Of a stretch of 64,000 nucleotides of DNA, positions 1 through 13,353 are shown in pieces. Made by a program: the position numbers and the translations under genes. The stretch is from Chionoecetes opilio (lineage: Eukaryota; Arthropoda; Malacostraca; Decapoda; Majidae). The notes below the pieces were generated by a model. It was not told where the DNA came from and made no database searches. It worked only from the letters and a program-made list of their open reading frames with translations. The DNA lies in NCBI GenBank assembly GCA_016584305.1, contig JACEEZ010019805.1, positions 1 to 64,000 on the forward strand, written 5' to 3'. Positions within the stretch are counted from its first letter, which is position 1; each line of letters starts with the position of its first letter.

Positions 1-844
1 GGGCCTGTTTGGCCCGATTGATCCTCGGAAAGAATCCAGATACGATTTTTTACTGATTTTACTTTATATTTTTCATCATCTTGCGATTTTTATAAGGGGG
101 GCCTTGACGGGTTTATTTACGTCATTTGTTCCCGCGTGAATAAGACAGGGTAAAAAGGAGGAGGAGGAGGAGGAGGAGGAGGAGGAGGAAAAAAAGGGAA
201 AGAGAAAGAGAAAGAGAAAGGGAAGAGGAAGAGGGGAGGAGGAGGGGGAGGGGGAGGGGGGATCGAAAAGGAGGTAGTAAAAAGTTTAAAGGGGAAGTAT
301 TGTCTTCAAATTTTTCTTTTCTTTATCTAGAATTTTAAAGGGAGTCAAGGGCCCCTCCCCTCCTCCTCCTCCTCTCCTCCTCCTCCTTTTTTCTTTTTCC
401 CTTAATTATTTCTTTTTTCGTTCAGGCCCCTTTCCCCCTTTATCCATTTTTTCCTCCTTTCTTTTTTCCCTTTCTCCTTTTCCTTTATTCTTATTCGTCT
501 TTTTGTTATTGCTCTTTTTCTTTCTATTTTTTTTTTCGCTTTGCCCTTTTTATTAAACCACCCCTGCGAAAAGGGGGCCCAAGCGCCAAAAGGAAAAAAA
601 GGGAAAATCGCTAATAAGTCATCCTAGGCGTGCATCAATTTTTCCCGCACTTTATAAACATATTTTGTGTGTCCCTTATTTAGTCACTTCGCAAAGCCGC
701 CCTCCGGCGGGTTTTTTTGGGTAGCTCCCGGGAGGGATTGGGGGCCTTCGGCCCACCACCTGTGTTTTTTGGTCCTTTGGCCCACCAAACATGGGACTCT
801 CCAATAGCCCCTTTAATTTCCTGAAATATGGATGTAGAAATGTT
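1..844. other. Anonymous low-complexity stretch
   Basis: No credible gene. It holds a purine tract built on GGA and GGGAAAGA words (about 146-262), a complementary-looking TCC tract (about 352-390) and T-rich spacers. Reading frames through it are compositional. Confidence 0.6.
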
Positions 845-1790
845 GATTCCCCACCCATCACCACCCAACCCATAAACCCCCCACCCATCACCACCCATTC
901 CACACCCCCCCCTTTTTCCCACCCATTCCCCACACCCCCACCCATTCACCACCCATACCACACCCCCACCCATTCACTCCCCCAAACCCCATCCCCCCCC
1001 ACCCATCACTTACCCATACCCCACCCCCCCCATTCACCACCCAACCAAAACCCCCCCACCCACACCACCCAACCACACCCCCCCCCCATTCACACCCATT
1101 ACCCACAACCCCACCCATCCCCCCCAAACCCCACACCCACACCCATTACCACCCTTTTACCCACACCCCCCACCCATTCACCAACCAACCCCCCCCCCCC
1201 ACCCACATCCCCCCAAACCCCTCACCCCCAACCCACACACCAACCCACACCCCCCACCCACACCCCCCTTTCCCAAACCAAAACCCCCACACCCCCAACC
1301 CACACACCCACCCAACCACCCAACCACCCCCCACCCACACCCCCCAACCCACACCACACCCCCACCCCACACCCCCACCCACACCACCCATTACCCACCC
1401 ACACACCCAACTCACCCAACCCCACCCCCCCCACCACACCCCCCCATACCCACACCCACACCCATCACTCCCCCATCCCCATCACCCCCCCCCCACCCAC
1501 CCACCCTTTACCCATCACCACCACCCTTTAAATCCCATTACCCATCCCCCCCCCACCCATTACTCACCCTTTACCCATCAAAACAAAAACCCCATTCACT
1601 CCCCCCATTCCCCCATCACCCCCCCCACCCATCACTCCCCCTTTACCCATCCCCACACAACCTTTAAACCCCCCCTTCCCCATCACCCCCCACATTCCCT
1701 CACCCCAATCACCCCCACCCTTTCACTACCCATCACCCCCCCCTACCCATCCCCACCCATTCACTCACCATACCCTCCCCCAAACATCAA
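845..1790. repeat. C-rich minisatellite based on CCCACCCATCACC
   Basis: Nearly 950 bases made of drifting copies of CCCACCCATCACC/CCCATTC with variable C runs. No fixed period survives, and the long P/H/T-rich frames on + and G/W-rich frames on - are artefacts of composition. The irregular C-run lengths suggest either rapid slippage or poor base calling in homopolymers. Confidence 0.8.
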
Positions 1791-2416
1791 GGCTCCTCAA
1801 TTCTGCAACCCACTTTTGTTTTCCACAATTCTCGCTAATAGGTGCTAAAAAAAAAAAAAAAATGATGGGCATTCATAAGGGGTTTGACTTCCCCGGTCAA
1901 CCTGTTTCCCAAAAATGCCATAGGGTTTTTTTGCCCCACGGGGGGCGGACCTAAACCACCACACCCCAACGACAGACAGACAGACAGCGACGACACATTT
2001 CGCTTATATATTATGAACATCAAATTTTTTATCTCGTTAAAGACTACATTTTTTTATTTTTTAAATTTTATATGATTTTTGATTTTTGTTTTGTTAAATA
2101 GTAAAGGGGTTTTTTAAATGAGGAATTACAGGGTGTGAAAGCACGAAATACTTTTTTAATCTTTAAAAAATTTGTATAGACTAGTAAATTTATACATAAC
2201 AATATAATAAACGCATCAATTTAGAGGCTGATTCTTTTTAATTATGATGAAAAGATTTTAGGTTGAAATGAAAAATAACGTTTTGGTGCAATAAAATTTA
2301 AATTCTTTGCTAAGCTGCACTGGGGCCCCACCCGGGGGGGTGGGTGGAAAGAGGTGGACGATGCCGTGCGCCGACGAAGAATTCCCCTGTCCTCCCGCCC
2401 TCTACCCCTTCCTTCG
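1791..2416. other. Anonymous stretch with poly-A and CAGA words
   Basis: Contains an A16 run at 1847-1862, a short (ACAG)n patch near 1974-1987 and AT-rich sequence. I see no gene. Confidence 0.5.
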
Positions 2417-2478
2417 TGTCTCTCTCTCTCTCTCTCTCTCTCCTTCTCTCCCTCTCTCTCTCTCTCTCTCTCCTCTCT
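2417..2478. repeat. (CT)n microsatellite
   Basis: Imperfect CT dinucleotide tract, the first of many in the window. Confidence 0.9.
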
Positions 2479-5364
2479 CATTTTCACAACACATAGTCTG
2501 AAGAGTGCTTAGGCTCTATATTACCTTGATTTTTAAGCTTTGTCGGCCATGGTAAACACAAGTATTTCGATCTGCTTGTCAAGTTAGATGTTTTGGTTTA
2601 GACAAAAGCCCCGTCCAACACTGTTGTCTCATGACGCGCGCTGTCGTAAACAGTGGTGGTGTTGAAAATCGAGGTTCGCGCACTTGCCTCAGCTGTTTCA
2701 GCCAGCCGATTGGCCATGGACGTGCGTGCGTGTTGAGGCAAGATGCCACAGAGGGTGTTCCGAGCCCGCAATAATATGTAATCTACACGGTATGTATCAA
2801 ACTACCAGATAATATTTAGGGGGAAAAACTGAACAGAACATCATCTCACGACGACTATACTCGTGTCATGAATACCAAAATATTATTTTTTTTGTACATA
2901 TTGGCCTATAGCGCCTGTAGGGCAGTGAACTTTAGGGATGGGAAGGTAGGCCCTGCAGTTTCACTTTAGGGGGCGTGATGGTTGGCCCTCGCCCACCGTG
3001 GTTTATGGCGCAGGCAATGAATTTTTTTATAGTGACCGCCTTGTGATTAGAGGATCATGCCGCACCCCCTAGGTCCTCCCATGCACTCGCAGTCGAAGGT
3101 AGAGTTAATAAAGCCAGGGCACGTGTGTTCTTAGGCCACTCGACGGTGCAGAAAGAGAAAGATGTATAAGTGGATTATCGGTATCACTCGGAGAGATCGA
3201 ACGGGTCTCGAGAGCACCAACTCTAATACCGCCCGGCGCCTCCTCAAAGTTACGTAAAACTATACCTAGAATATAAAAATAATGAGAGCAAAGCGAAATA
3301 ATGCCAATGCAAATTGGTATCTCCACTTTTTTTATCAAACATTGTTATTCCTGTAATTTTTGCTTGCATTGCATTTTCAATTACCTGTCTCGGTATCAGC
3401 ACACTTTTGCTATTATGATGGCAATGCACACGCCCTAATGAAAAAAATAAGTAGGTGGGTCAAACATGCAATGAACATAAAACTGATGAAGGAGTAGTCT
3501 CGCTTTCCCCCGCCATGGCGTGAAGCAACCGCATCTGGACGCTAAGCGTGGGCCTTCAATACCAGCCACCTGCCTCTTGCCTCTCTGCATGAGGGGCACA
3601 GTTTGGACGGGGCTCTTAACAAGTAAAAAATAAAACATGCATGAGTAAACATTAGTAATTTTGCATGCAACAATATTAGAAAAAAAAACCAGCCCGTTGT
3701 AGACAATCTTGCTTTCATTCTTGTCATCCTGGTCCACGTAACATTCAGCGACCAGCCTCCCAAACCTAACAACAACCCCTACCCTCAACACTCAGAGGGA
3801 AGCAGTCATTGATGCTGAAGCTTATCACAGTACAGATAATACCTGTTAAGGCTGGAAGTGAAATAATGCCAAGAGTGCCTCGATAACCATCACGCTCGTG
3901 TCACGCCAAGTCGCGTCACTGCGTGGTAAGGGAAAATTGATGTGTAATCCTTGATATAAATCTGTTCATTGTGGAATTAATTTGAAAACATAGCCTTGGT
4001 TTCCTTTGATCATTATAAAAAGAGATAAAGGTTTACATTGGCCCCCCGGTGTTTGACAATGCTAGGGGCTGGAATGGGGGCGGCAAACGTGTGTACGGAA
4101 GTACGTTTCAGGGCGAAGGTGTGGCAGGGCAGGCAGGGCAGGGATGGAGTCGCTGGACTGGGGGACACCACATGTGTACCGGAAGTACGTTTTCAGGGCG
4201 GAAGGTTGGGCAGGGCAGGGATGGAGTAAGCTGGTAGACAGACTACCGTAGACTGATCACGGGCGGCGCGGGCCGCAGCGATGTGGGCGGTGGGGTGCTT
4301 CTTTGCTCTGCCACCAGCGGTCATTGGTTTAGTTTTCTTTTATCTGTCTCCTTATCCCAGACCAACCCACCATCTCAAAAATATAAAAAAAAATACGCTC
4401 GTTTTATCGGGTATTGCTGGTTATTATTAGTTCAACGGGGTTCACTGTAGTTATCCTGAAAAACCAGATGTAAGGTTAAAGGATTAATGGGCCCGGAAAA
4501 TTATGAGCAAAGGACATCCAACTGTCACGCGGTGGTTAGAGCCCTATTTTCCTTTTTTTAAAATTCCCGTACGTATTAGCCTTTTATTACTCAGCTCAGG
4601 TCACAGGTACTACAGTGAACTACCCCAATGAACTATAATGAAACCGCGCAATACTCCACTCGTTACATTATTGACATGATCGAACGGTATGGGATAGGCG
4701 GACGATTAGGTCGCTACACCTGTACTTCCTCGCCTCGGCTCAACCCTGCCGTCTCGTAGGGAATCTCATGTTCGTCATTGTAGCTCGGCAGCTTCCTTAG
4801 TGAAATGATGGGGACATGCCGGAAAAAAAAAAATAAAAGCACCCAAAAAATTTTTCAGGCACTCTACAGCGCCTAGCTATTGATTTTGAGAGGGGAGGGA
4901 CAAATTGATCCCATCACTCAGATGGCTATAAGGAACGCTTCTTCATTATTTTGACATTTCCGCATGTGGAAATTAGGGGTAATGGTGTTTTTTTAAAGAA
5001 TAGTCAATAAGGATAATGTTTATTGGATGCAAGTTATCTATTATGATTATTTAATAACTCGAAAAAATATTCCAATATGTTGGCTGTCAAAAAATAAACA
5101 TAAATTCAATATTTTTTATTCGACTTAAACTCACCTGCGGACTCGGAAATGCCATGTAGTTTATTAGCAGAACACGATTGAAAACATACTTCCTTGAATT
5201 CAAAAATGACAGTGGTTAATCTACTGACGGTGCATTATGGAAAAATAACGATCATTAAGCTCAGTATACAACAATCATGTTCTTCTGTTACAGCTGCAGG
5301 AATGCCATGTTCTTGTTAAGCACCAGTAATCACAAGCAGGTATGATCATAATTGTAATTTTGTC
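2479..5364. other. Anonymous stretch
   Basis: No recognisable protein on either strand; all frames are under 120 codons without family motifs. The only structure I can point to is the GC-rich tandem pair at 4091-4228. Confidence 0.45.
4091..4228. repeat. Two-copy GC-rich tandem repeat
   Basis: Unit 1 (4091-4150) and unit 2 (about 4174-4228) share GTGTAC.GGAAGTACGTT followed by TCAGGGCG.AAGG and a GGCAGGGCAGGGATGGAGT tail. The copies differ by small indels. The spacer between them contains ACACCACATGT. Confidence 0.7.
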
Positions 5365-6905
5365 GTCTACTTCTCACATTTGCAAGCGGCACAGTCGGTG
5401 GCATTTTCCAGCTGGCTTTCTTGCCATGAACATTCCCGCAACAACTGCCAGCACTTTTGCTAGGCACACTTCACAAGTTCACTTACAGCCTTTGCCTGCC
5501 GCCGGCCTGCGAGCTCCAGACAGGAACCCAGGACTTTGTTTCTTTCTGCATCCAGTGTCAAACCGCAGCCTTCAGCAGTTGGTGTCTGTTGTTGGGCCTG
5601 GTGACAGGTTGTCCAGATGCCAGCCTGTACAATGCTACGCTTGGTGTGCTGCAGCAGGGCCTGTTGAGTTGGGGGAATGGTCTCATCGTTCTGTTTTTCT
5701 GGCAGAAACAGTTCCTTTCTTGCTTCATTCACCGACAACAGAGGGCTGGTCTTGTCATAGATAACGACTGTGAAAGTTCCAGCATCTGGAACTCCTGGCA
5801 ATCCACGGTTGATTTGTGCATGGGATGTTCTACCGATGAAAGTTGAAGGCATCTGTTCTGTGACTGCGGTATAGGCCACCCCACCATGACTTCCCAAACC
5901 GACTTTTTTCCCCTTTTCCAAAGAAAGAAGAAGGTCGTATCACCACCCTGTGAAGCTTGTGAACACTGGTAGCGCTGTGGAATCTCTTTGCCCCCAGGTT
6001 ACCTACAGATGGCATTGATGTGTAGGAAAAAGGAAGTCTTGCACTGCCGAAGGCGACCCAGATTGTTCAGCCGATGGATACTTGCTGGCTAACGAAAGTG
6101 ATACTTCCCGATGACGGGATGACATAGAACGTCCAGTATCCACGGTTGCGTACCAAGCATGTGGTGCATCCACTCCTAGGGGCATCTTGTAGATGGTACC
6201 ACAATTCTTGTGTCTGCCTCTTCGTGGTCAAATGGCGGCATCGAGTGGTCAGTGCCACTGCAGAACTGACAGAGGCCTCCAGATGTTGCCAAAGCCTGCT
6301 TTCCGTCTGGGAAGGTTTAGTGGATACAATCTTCCTCTGATAGGAACGGGAAAGAAGCCCCCTTTCTACCTTGTTTGTGGGGTTTCACGCAGGAAATAGG
6401 GCCAATTGCCTGGACCTTGGTATGGCCTGCCACCTTCCTTCGTTTACACCCTTCCCCCGTTTCTCTCTGGTTGATTCTTTTGATACTGTTGCCAGTTACC
6501 TGTCCCATACCACATCTACTCTCAAGAGGTTTCCAGTTGGCCTCAGATGTGGGGATAACACAAACCACTCCACTTCATAATCGTCAAATGTAGTGATGCC
6601 ATCACTGGGAGGAGGTGTACCACAGCAGCACCATCGAGCACGATAACATTCAAATGAGCCAGAGGGTTCTTCTTGATCTTACTGGGCCAGAATGTGGTGA
6701 GATCGCCCCGGACTTCTTCCCTTGTCGCAGCTTCCTCTTTCAGCCAAAGAAGGAGGGTTATGGGTGATTCTCATGCTTGAAGAAGGTGTCCAGGTCCCCT
6801 CACGGTGCTGTGGGACTATGTAGGACGGGAAAAGAGGGCCACGTCATCCTTCAAGCATAGGACACTTGTCCGAACCTGCTTACTCTTCGTCTTTGGTGTT
6901 GTTGG
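5365..6905 (-). pseudogene. Decayed transposon protein, PIN/FEN1-like motif family
   Basis: Read on the minus strand through several frameshifts, this follows an invertebrate multi-copy protein family in order. The pieces are a KNPLAHLNVIVLDGAAVVH stretch (about 6680-6610), a TTFDDYE continuation, an SIKRINQRETGEG-KRRKV stretch (about 6500-6450), FPFLSE near 6330, a degenerate DTD-type segment near 6130, a fossil of the HA.TGCDT..F.GKG box near 5960-5900, and the C-terminal PPTQQALLQHTKRSI plus Cys-rich tail (about 5690-5370). It is the same superfamily as the gene at 53.26-58.05 kb but a different subfamily, and only the C-terminal half is present. I recognise the motif set, not a named gene. 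Role in transposition is inferred. Non-functional as read. Confidence 0.7.
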
Positions 6906-7554
6906 TGTTGAACATTGTTGCATCCTTAAAAGTACATTTACGCAGTAATTTTATGGTTCATACATGTAAGCCTAAATCCATTTTAATAGAACGGTTGTCC
7001 TGGTTTAAAAATTTGAAAAGTTGATGATCTTGAAGTTAAGAAGGGATGAAAAAAAAAAAAACAATACTAGTGGATGTATTGCATAACGGAATATTTCTTT
7101 GCATTTAAAGGCGAATCTTGATTTCATCAAGATTTTTCCTAAGTGGAAAATTAGGCCGTTATCAACAAAGAATGGTTCATTTAGAGGCCCTTTGAGAATT
7201 GGGATCGTGTCTCCCCTCTTTCAAAATTCATAGCCTAGGACCCTTGTAGAATGCCGAACAAAATTTGGTTGCTTGACTTTTATCCGCATGTCCCACATCC
7301 TCTTGAAATCTGAGTCCTTTAGCGGCCGGACTATGCCGTTGTGGTTCAGCCAGCGCCACCGAATTATCTGCATAAGAATAAGAAGTTAGATCCACCACCA
7401 TAACCATCATCCATATAAGTATAAACTTGACCCATCAGTCACTATTACGTATACACGTGCCTCCTGATATACTAAAACACAAGACCTATTCCAAAACACT
7501 GCACCAAAAATTTTTCATTAAATCTGAAAAAGATTATCCAAATAAAAATGATTC
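6906..7554. other. Anonymous stretch
   Basis: AT-rich, with an A13 run near 7050. I see no gene or repeat. Confidence 0.4.
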
Positions 7555-7692
7555 TGTGTGACTGTGTGTGTTGTGTGTTTGTGTGTGTGTGTGTCGTGTG
7601 TGTGTGTGTGTGGTGTGGTGTGTGTAATGTGTGTGTGTGTTGTGTGTGTGTGTGTCGAAGTCGTGTGTGGTGTGTGTGTGTGTGTGTGCCCT
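7555..7692. repeat. (GT)n microsatellite
   Basis: Interrupted GT tract with TGTGTGGTGTG variants. The V/C-rich and H/T-rich frames here are artefacts. Confidence 0.9.
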
Positions 7693-8907
7693 AAGTGTGT
7701 TGCCTTGTGTGAATGCCGTCTTCATGAAATAGTGTTTGCGTATTGCCTCGGCTCGCAGCCCCCCTAACCATCACAGTCATAAGAATATAAGGAAGTACTA
7801 GAGCCCGAGAGACCTACACGTGGTTGTTCTTATTACTTAATTCACTACCAACACAACTTACCATCCCCATCTATGAAAATTTCATTCACAGACGGCATAG
7901 ACAATGTCTAGCCTTCTTTCAGAAACTCCCATGGACTCCGCACTAACTACCCGATGACTGAGTCTTTCCAATAAATCTACTCCCCGAATTTTACAAAAAC
8001 CAATTCTCCCATTTTTTTTTTTATTTATGGTTTTTCCAACTTTAAATCCGATTTTTACTTGTTCAAACCTTATTTACTACCATAAGAAATTTTTCCTACA
8101 TTTACATTCATACTCCATCTTATTGTATCCCTTTATCCACTTAAATACGATCTATCAGATCACCCCATTCCTTCATCTCTCCGAGCTAGTGTAAATGGTA
8201 ATAGCTTCAATCCTCTTGCTCATAACTAAAGATAGCATCCCATGTAATCATTTTGGCATCCTTCTCTGCACTGATTATACAACAAGGCTATAGCATACTG
8301 TAATATGGAGACCAAAACTGGAACCGCATAGTTAGGTGAGGCCCCTGACTGAGCCAGATAAAGCTTTAGAAGAACCTCAGACTTCTACTTTTTCACACCC
8401 TGGAAATTATCCTAACACTCTATTAGCGCCGATTTCTACGAGCCTCAAATACATTGTTTCCTAGGACGAGATCTGGAGTTTACCCGCACACCCGACTCCT
8501 TCTCCCCCCTTCTAGATCTCTGATCATCTTCATCATCTTCCTGTAACAATCAAAAAACAAACTGTAAAAATACGAGGCAAAACCTCTTAAAGTGGTTATC
8601 ATCAGCACTCTCAAGCAGTTTAGTTAAAGCTATCCAAAATTATAATTTTGACACTGATATACCTGTATCATATAATTAGTATTTAAAATTTCTTTTTGTT
8701 TGTTTTGAAAATAATACTTAGTAACTCACCTTGATAATCATATTTACAATAAACAAATCGTTGTCTTAATCCGATTCAATGTCGTTCTCCATTGACTTGG
8801 TGAAGGTTGGCAAACTTGGTGGGTGGCCGTCTCTCTTGGTGTGAAAAGAGGTCTTTTGATTATTTAATGTACGGGTCTTTATTGTATCAATGAAAGCCAA
8901 CAAATAT
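7693..8907. other. Anonymous stretch
   Basis: No gene, repeat or RNA signal recognised on either strand. Confidence 0.4.
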
Positions 8908-10710
8908 TTTAAGGCTTACCACCGAGTATATTTGCAACCTTCAAGGGAATAGGCGCATTCATACTTTTTTTGTGGGAGTGTCGTGTCACTGAGTGTTGAA
9001 CAACTTTGGGAGAAACTTCTTTTACTGGCATCAAACCTGACTGAAAGAGTGGGTTGCATCCACTGTAGGCCATCCGAATATAGTACCCTTCCTTGTATGA
9101 CTGGGTGGAAGACAAAACATACGGACTTTCTATGAAGGAAGCAGGACCAATTGTTGGATCTACGATTCACAACATGCTTCTTTAACACGCCTATGTCAAA
9201 AAGTCTGCTAGGGATCCTCACAACTGGATATGGGAAGAAAGTTTGCACCTGAATAATTTTGCAGTAGGACTCAAAGTCGTAGATGCTTACTTTACGGATA
9301 AAATTTTCCTTTCACTATTGCCAAAAAGCACTTCGCCTGGTAGGCAAGAGTTGGCCTGGCATGTAGGGTAAGACATGTTGTATGTCCGTTAATCGTCCAC
9401 TGGCACTTCATGAAGGATTATGAAGGCATGATATTTATTATTTTGTTTTGGCTCCACAGTGTCACTAAACACAATTAAATGTTGAAAGCATTTCGACCAT
9501 AGCACTCCAGGAAATCCATTTCTTGAGACAGCTGGTGATTTCAACAGAGGCCACGCCTACCCGTAACCTCGTCCCACACAACATTGTTGATTTATTTTTT
9601 CTTTATGTTGTGAATACAAAAGTTATACCATCCCACAACTTGCGGTGGTAGTATGCAACACTTGTGGAGAGGTTGGGAATGGGAATAGTTCTGCTGGGAG
9701 GTCTATTGCAAAAAAAAATAACAACAAACATTCTCATTGTGTTTCTTTCTTTCCTTCATTTAATCGTGTCCCTGATGCTTTATTTGTGCTGCTTTAAACC
9801 TGGTCGGTAAGTATTGCTTTGGTAGTTCGGTTGGTGCAGAATTGATGGGAACGTGGTCAATTTTATCACATGTGCTGCCAGGTTGTTGACTTTGGTGGTT
9901 GAAAAAGCAATGGTAAATTCTATTTGTGAATGTCTTGCGGTAAATAATTTGAGTCACTTTTCGATTATCTGGGGTGACTGGCAGACATCCATTCTTCATA
10001 AGGACTTATATAGCTTAGGAGATGGTCAAGTTGCACTCCACGTACCGCCTGTGAGGAGTTCTGGCTGGCTGTAGTGGTCTCGTCACTGTCTGCAGTTGAT
10101 GATGTGATCTCATAACACATCGCGCTTTATCGCACGAATTTTTCTGGGTTCATGACGTCCGCGTTGATCCAGCAAAGGAACATGGGTGGAAGTTGTTTTA
10201 CCTATTGCAAACATAAACTCGTTTCTGGTAATCCCGGAAAATTGATGCAAAGGCTTGTCTACACACTGGAAAAGTTTCACTCTGGTAAACAAAGCCACTG
10301 TAGGATAGCATGAACTCGCGATCCGTGTGTTTCCAGGATGTCAGCAGGGTTCTTGCTAGGGTCCGGTGTCTCTTCACGTCTTACCTTTGTTGAACGAGCT
10401 TCTGGATTTTTAAGCAGTCTGTTGGCTTCATAGGTAGCCAGTTGCCCAGAAACATCACTGAAAAGTGACTTCTCTATTACAGGCAGGGGGTCGCTTTGTT
10501 AAAACAGCCATCACGACAAGGAGTTCCAATTTGGTCTACTTTCTACACGCCCCCGTCTTGACACTCACGTATTCTTCTCCGAATTTCTACTTGGCTTTAG
10601 CTTATATAATTCTGAACCAATTAGATGGTATAACACTTTTTTTTTTTCTGCCCGTCTTCTGAGACGTGTAGCCTCCTACTTTCTATATCCTCGTGAATAG
10701 CACCCGCCAT
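8908..10710 (-). pseudogene. DUF7869-type protein, indel-riddled version
   Basis: Minus-strand counterpart of the gene at 14.64-16.14 kb, beginning at the ATG whose complement is 10708-10710. The same blocks can be followed, including the initial basic region, the D.RGRHEP motif near 10160-10140, the CDK/CSTCD-like region near 9870, and IGVLKKHVVNRR near 9200-9160. Every block is broken by extra single bases. It extends about 250 bases beyond the block shared with the other copy, into a C-terminal segment (9158-8908) that the other copy lacks. Whether the breaks are biological or sequencing error is unresolved. Confidence 0.6.
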
Positions 10711-12741
10711 TCGCTCGGAAAGTCAAGGGGTGGTGGTGATAATTTTCAACGCCTACTCTGCCCTTTGTATCCCGTCTGCTTTTTATGCTATTTTACAAGC
10801 TACCCTGAAATCTGGGCGCCAACTACTAGGGCAAAAACATTTTTTTGGATATTCAATAATTAAGGTATTCACGCTCAAGTTGTCAGCAGCCGGGTTTCTT
10901 ATACATGTAAGGTTAAGTTAAAATTAAGTGATAGTTTTTATTCAAATAAAAAAAAAAAACTAAATTCACTATAGCACATATTAAATACTACGGAGTAGGT
11001 AAATTTTAACACGTAGAGTTCAAAGCGACACGCACACCCTCACTGCCGCCTCAGCAGTTGCCTATTACCTTATTAATTGTCCACCCTTTAAGTAGCTCGT
11101 ATGGCCAGTACTTTTAACACAACAGGTTGTCGGGCAAAATATACAATTACCTGGACAACTCACTTCACCACCCACAGTCGCAATTTCAAGGTCACAAGAC
11201 GAAGAGAGAGAGCGAGAGAGATTTGCAGGGTGGGCGCCGCTGCATCACCATGGTACGGTCACAGTGCATGGACGCGGTGCCAAACCTTCACAATGGCTGT
11301 ATTATATTTTTGGGCCAGAGCGGCCTGGACCACCAGCACAATATCAAGAATCATCAGAATATCTAGAAATATACGTATATTTGTATATATGTTATTTAGT
11401 CAATTATCTGGATAAGACTATGCCGTGTAAATATAATGAGTTGGTACCGGAGAGTAGGAAACAGATGTGAAACAGGATAAGGAGGGAGGGGAAAGTGGGA
11501 ACGAAGGGAAAATGAGGAAGTCAAGGAATATAGTAACTAGATTATAGTTCGCTTCTCGCTCTCTCTCTCTCTCTCTCGCTCTCTCTCTCTCCTCTTCCTC
11601 TCTTCTCCCTTGCTCTCTCCTCTCTCCTCCTCTCTCTCCTCTTCTCTCTCTTCTCTTCTCAGGAGGGAAAAAAAAAAATGCAGGAGGGAGTGGGACGGAA
11701 GCACATAGCAGAGAGCTCCAGCAAGTAGAACAAGTCGGAGTAGGGAGGAAGAGTTGAGGAGGGATAACGAAAGAGAGCACAATATAAGCAACCAACTAAA
11801 TAGCTGGACAGCCGTCGAGAAAGCCAGCTGCAACAAGGTAACTATAGAATTTGGGAGGGAAGTCTATAGCGGGAAAAACCAGGAGTTAGTTTCGACCTTG
11901 GACAAAAAATCTATCTGCTTTCGTCCTCATATTTTTGTTTTGTGTACAATTACTTTTCCAACATAATGGCGTATTACCAAACAATTGTTTACTTAGCATA
12001 TGGGAGGGTTAAAAACGGTACTTAGATAATAGTATAATCATATACAATGCTTTTCATAACATGGCCTTTCCATATGACTCGAAGAATAAACACCGTAAAA
12101 TGTTGGACATTGCAGTACGACAGCTTTGGGTCGGCGTGGCACGCCCTGGACGGGGATCCTTAGCCATCTATGTCACTTCAAATGCCAATTTTACAAATGC
12201 CAATTAAACAATAAAATCTCAACAATAGTGTGACACTATGTTCTTTGTAATAATCTTTTGGATAATGGAAGTGTATACTAAGTGTTGTGTTAGAACTAAC
12301 CCCCTATGTATGGCAGATAACGAAACATCTACAAAACGGAACATTTATTCTGATATTTAACAAAATAGAGACGAAGTATGGCAAAACCGTATGGATGATC
12401 GAGATAGGCAACACTACTATGATCTATGGCTGTAGGCTGCAATAGCCTACAGCTATCCATCACTTTATGGTTGCTTTCTAGGAATCGAGGGAACATTGTG
12501 TGGAATTGGATAGCAATTTTTAACCCACTCCATGTCTTACTTCTCCTCTTTATTTTCCATCAGGGGGTGGTTAGCGCTTGGATCACCCTTGACGCAGCAG
12601 CGACTTCATTTGTTCTTATTCCTTCTTCCTTTTTCTATATAGTTATTTTTTTTGCTCTTTTTGTCTTAATTATTGTCTCTCACTTTCATGGTTTCTTTTG
12701 TCTCCTTTCTTAGTTTTCATTCAGTTTATATGCCTCGTTAC
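9159..12741. repeat. Duplicated block, longer version
   Basis: Aligns end to end with 14638-17831 in the same orientation, from TCTACGATTCACAACATG to GCCTCGTTAC. It is 3583 bases against 3194, although its CT tract (about 11556-11650) is shorter than the partner's, so the rest carries about 450 extra bases, mostly as single-base insertions. The part beyond the gene (10711-12741) has no further recognisable coding sequence. Confidence 0.85.
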
Positions 12742-12756
12742 ACTTAGAAGTGCACT

Positions 12757-13116
12757 ACGCAGGGATTGAAACGGAGCTGGGGCCTGATGACTGCTGCCTC
12801 CAGAAAGCGCAGCAAGGCTGCCGCACCACCCGACTTCCACAGAGCCTACACCAACACTAATTAGACCTCATAACACACACAGATAGATAGCCCGAGTAAC
12901 GGTTACCACTACTACTCTCGACCGCGGCGAGCTGTGGTTCAGTTCGGGTCCTGACAGTTAATGACCACTATCGGGATTTAAGGTACCAGGGTCACTGCTG
13001 CAGGAGGCATTGAAGTGTACGGCGTCCTACATGGAAAGTACACAATCCGCAGTGGATTGAACGGAGCTGGGCCTGATTGACTGCTGCCTCCCAAGAAAGC
13101 GCCAGGCAAGGCTGCG
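12757..13116. repeat. Direct repeat pair about 290 bases apart
   Basis: A roughly 75-base segment with the core GGAGCTGGGGCCTGATGACTG near 12770 recurs near 13055 as GGAGCTGGGCCTGATTGACTG, again followed by CTGCCTCC and an AAGAAAGCGC/GCAAGGCTGC stretch. The copies differ by small indels. Confidence 0.7.
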
Positions 13117-13353
13117 CACCACACACTGTGTTCACACCATTACAAAACACACATAACATGACCTATCTATCAAGCACTAAACCTACCCCCACAAACTAGT
13201 AGTAGTTAGCCATAGATTACAGCTTTCAACTTTCCTCACAAATTCCATGCAGTTTTTCTATATTGCATGGAATAGAAATTTCCTTCTCAGGCCTAAATTT
13301 CCTAAAAATAAGGAAATTTCCTTGCAAGCGGAAACACTGGTTCACTGTAACAT

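Noticed and set aside
791..1531. 246-codon proline/histidine/threonine-rich + frame
   Set aside because: Entirely explained by the C-rich minisatellite; several other frames on both strands are equally open.
3105..3338. tRNA-like or short gene signal around 3.1-3.3 kb
   Set aside because: No cloverleaf with a T-loop GTTCRANNC could be assembled, and the minus frame has no family motif.
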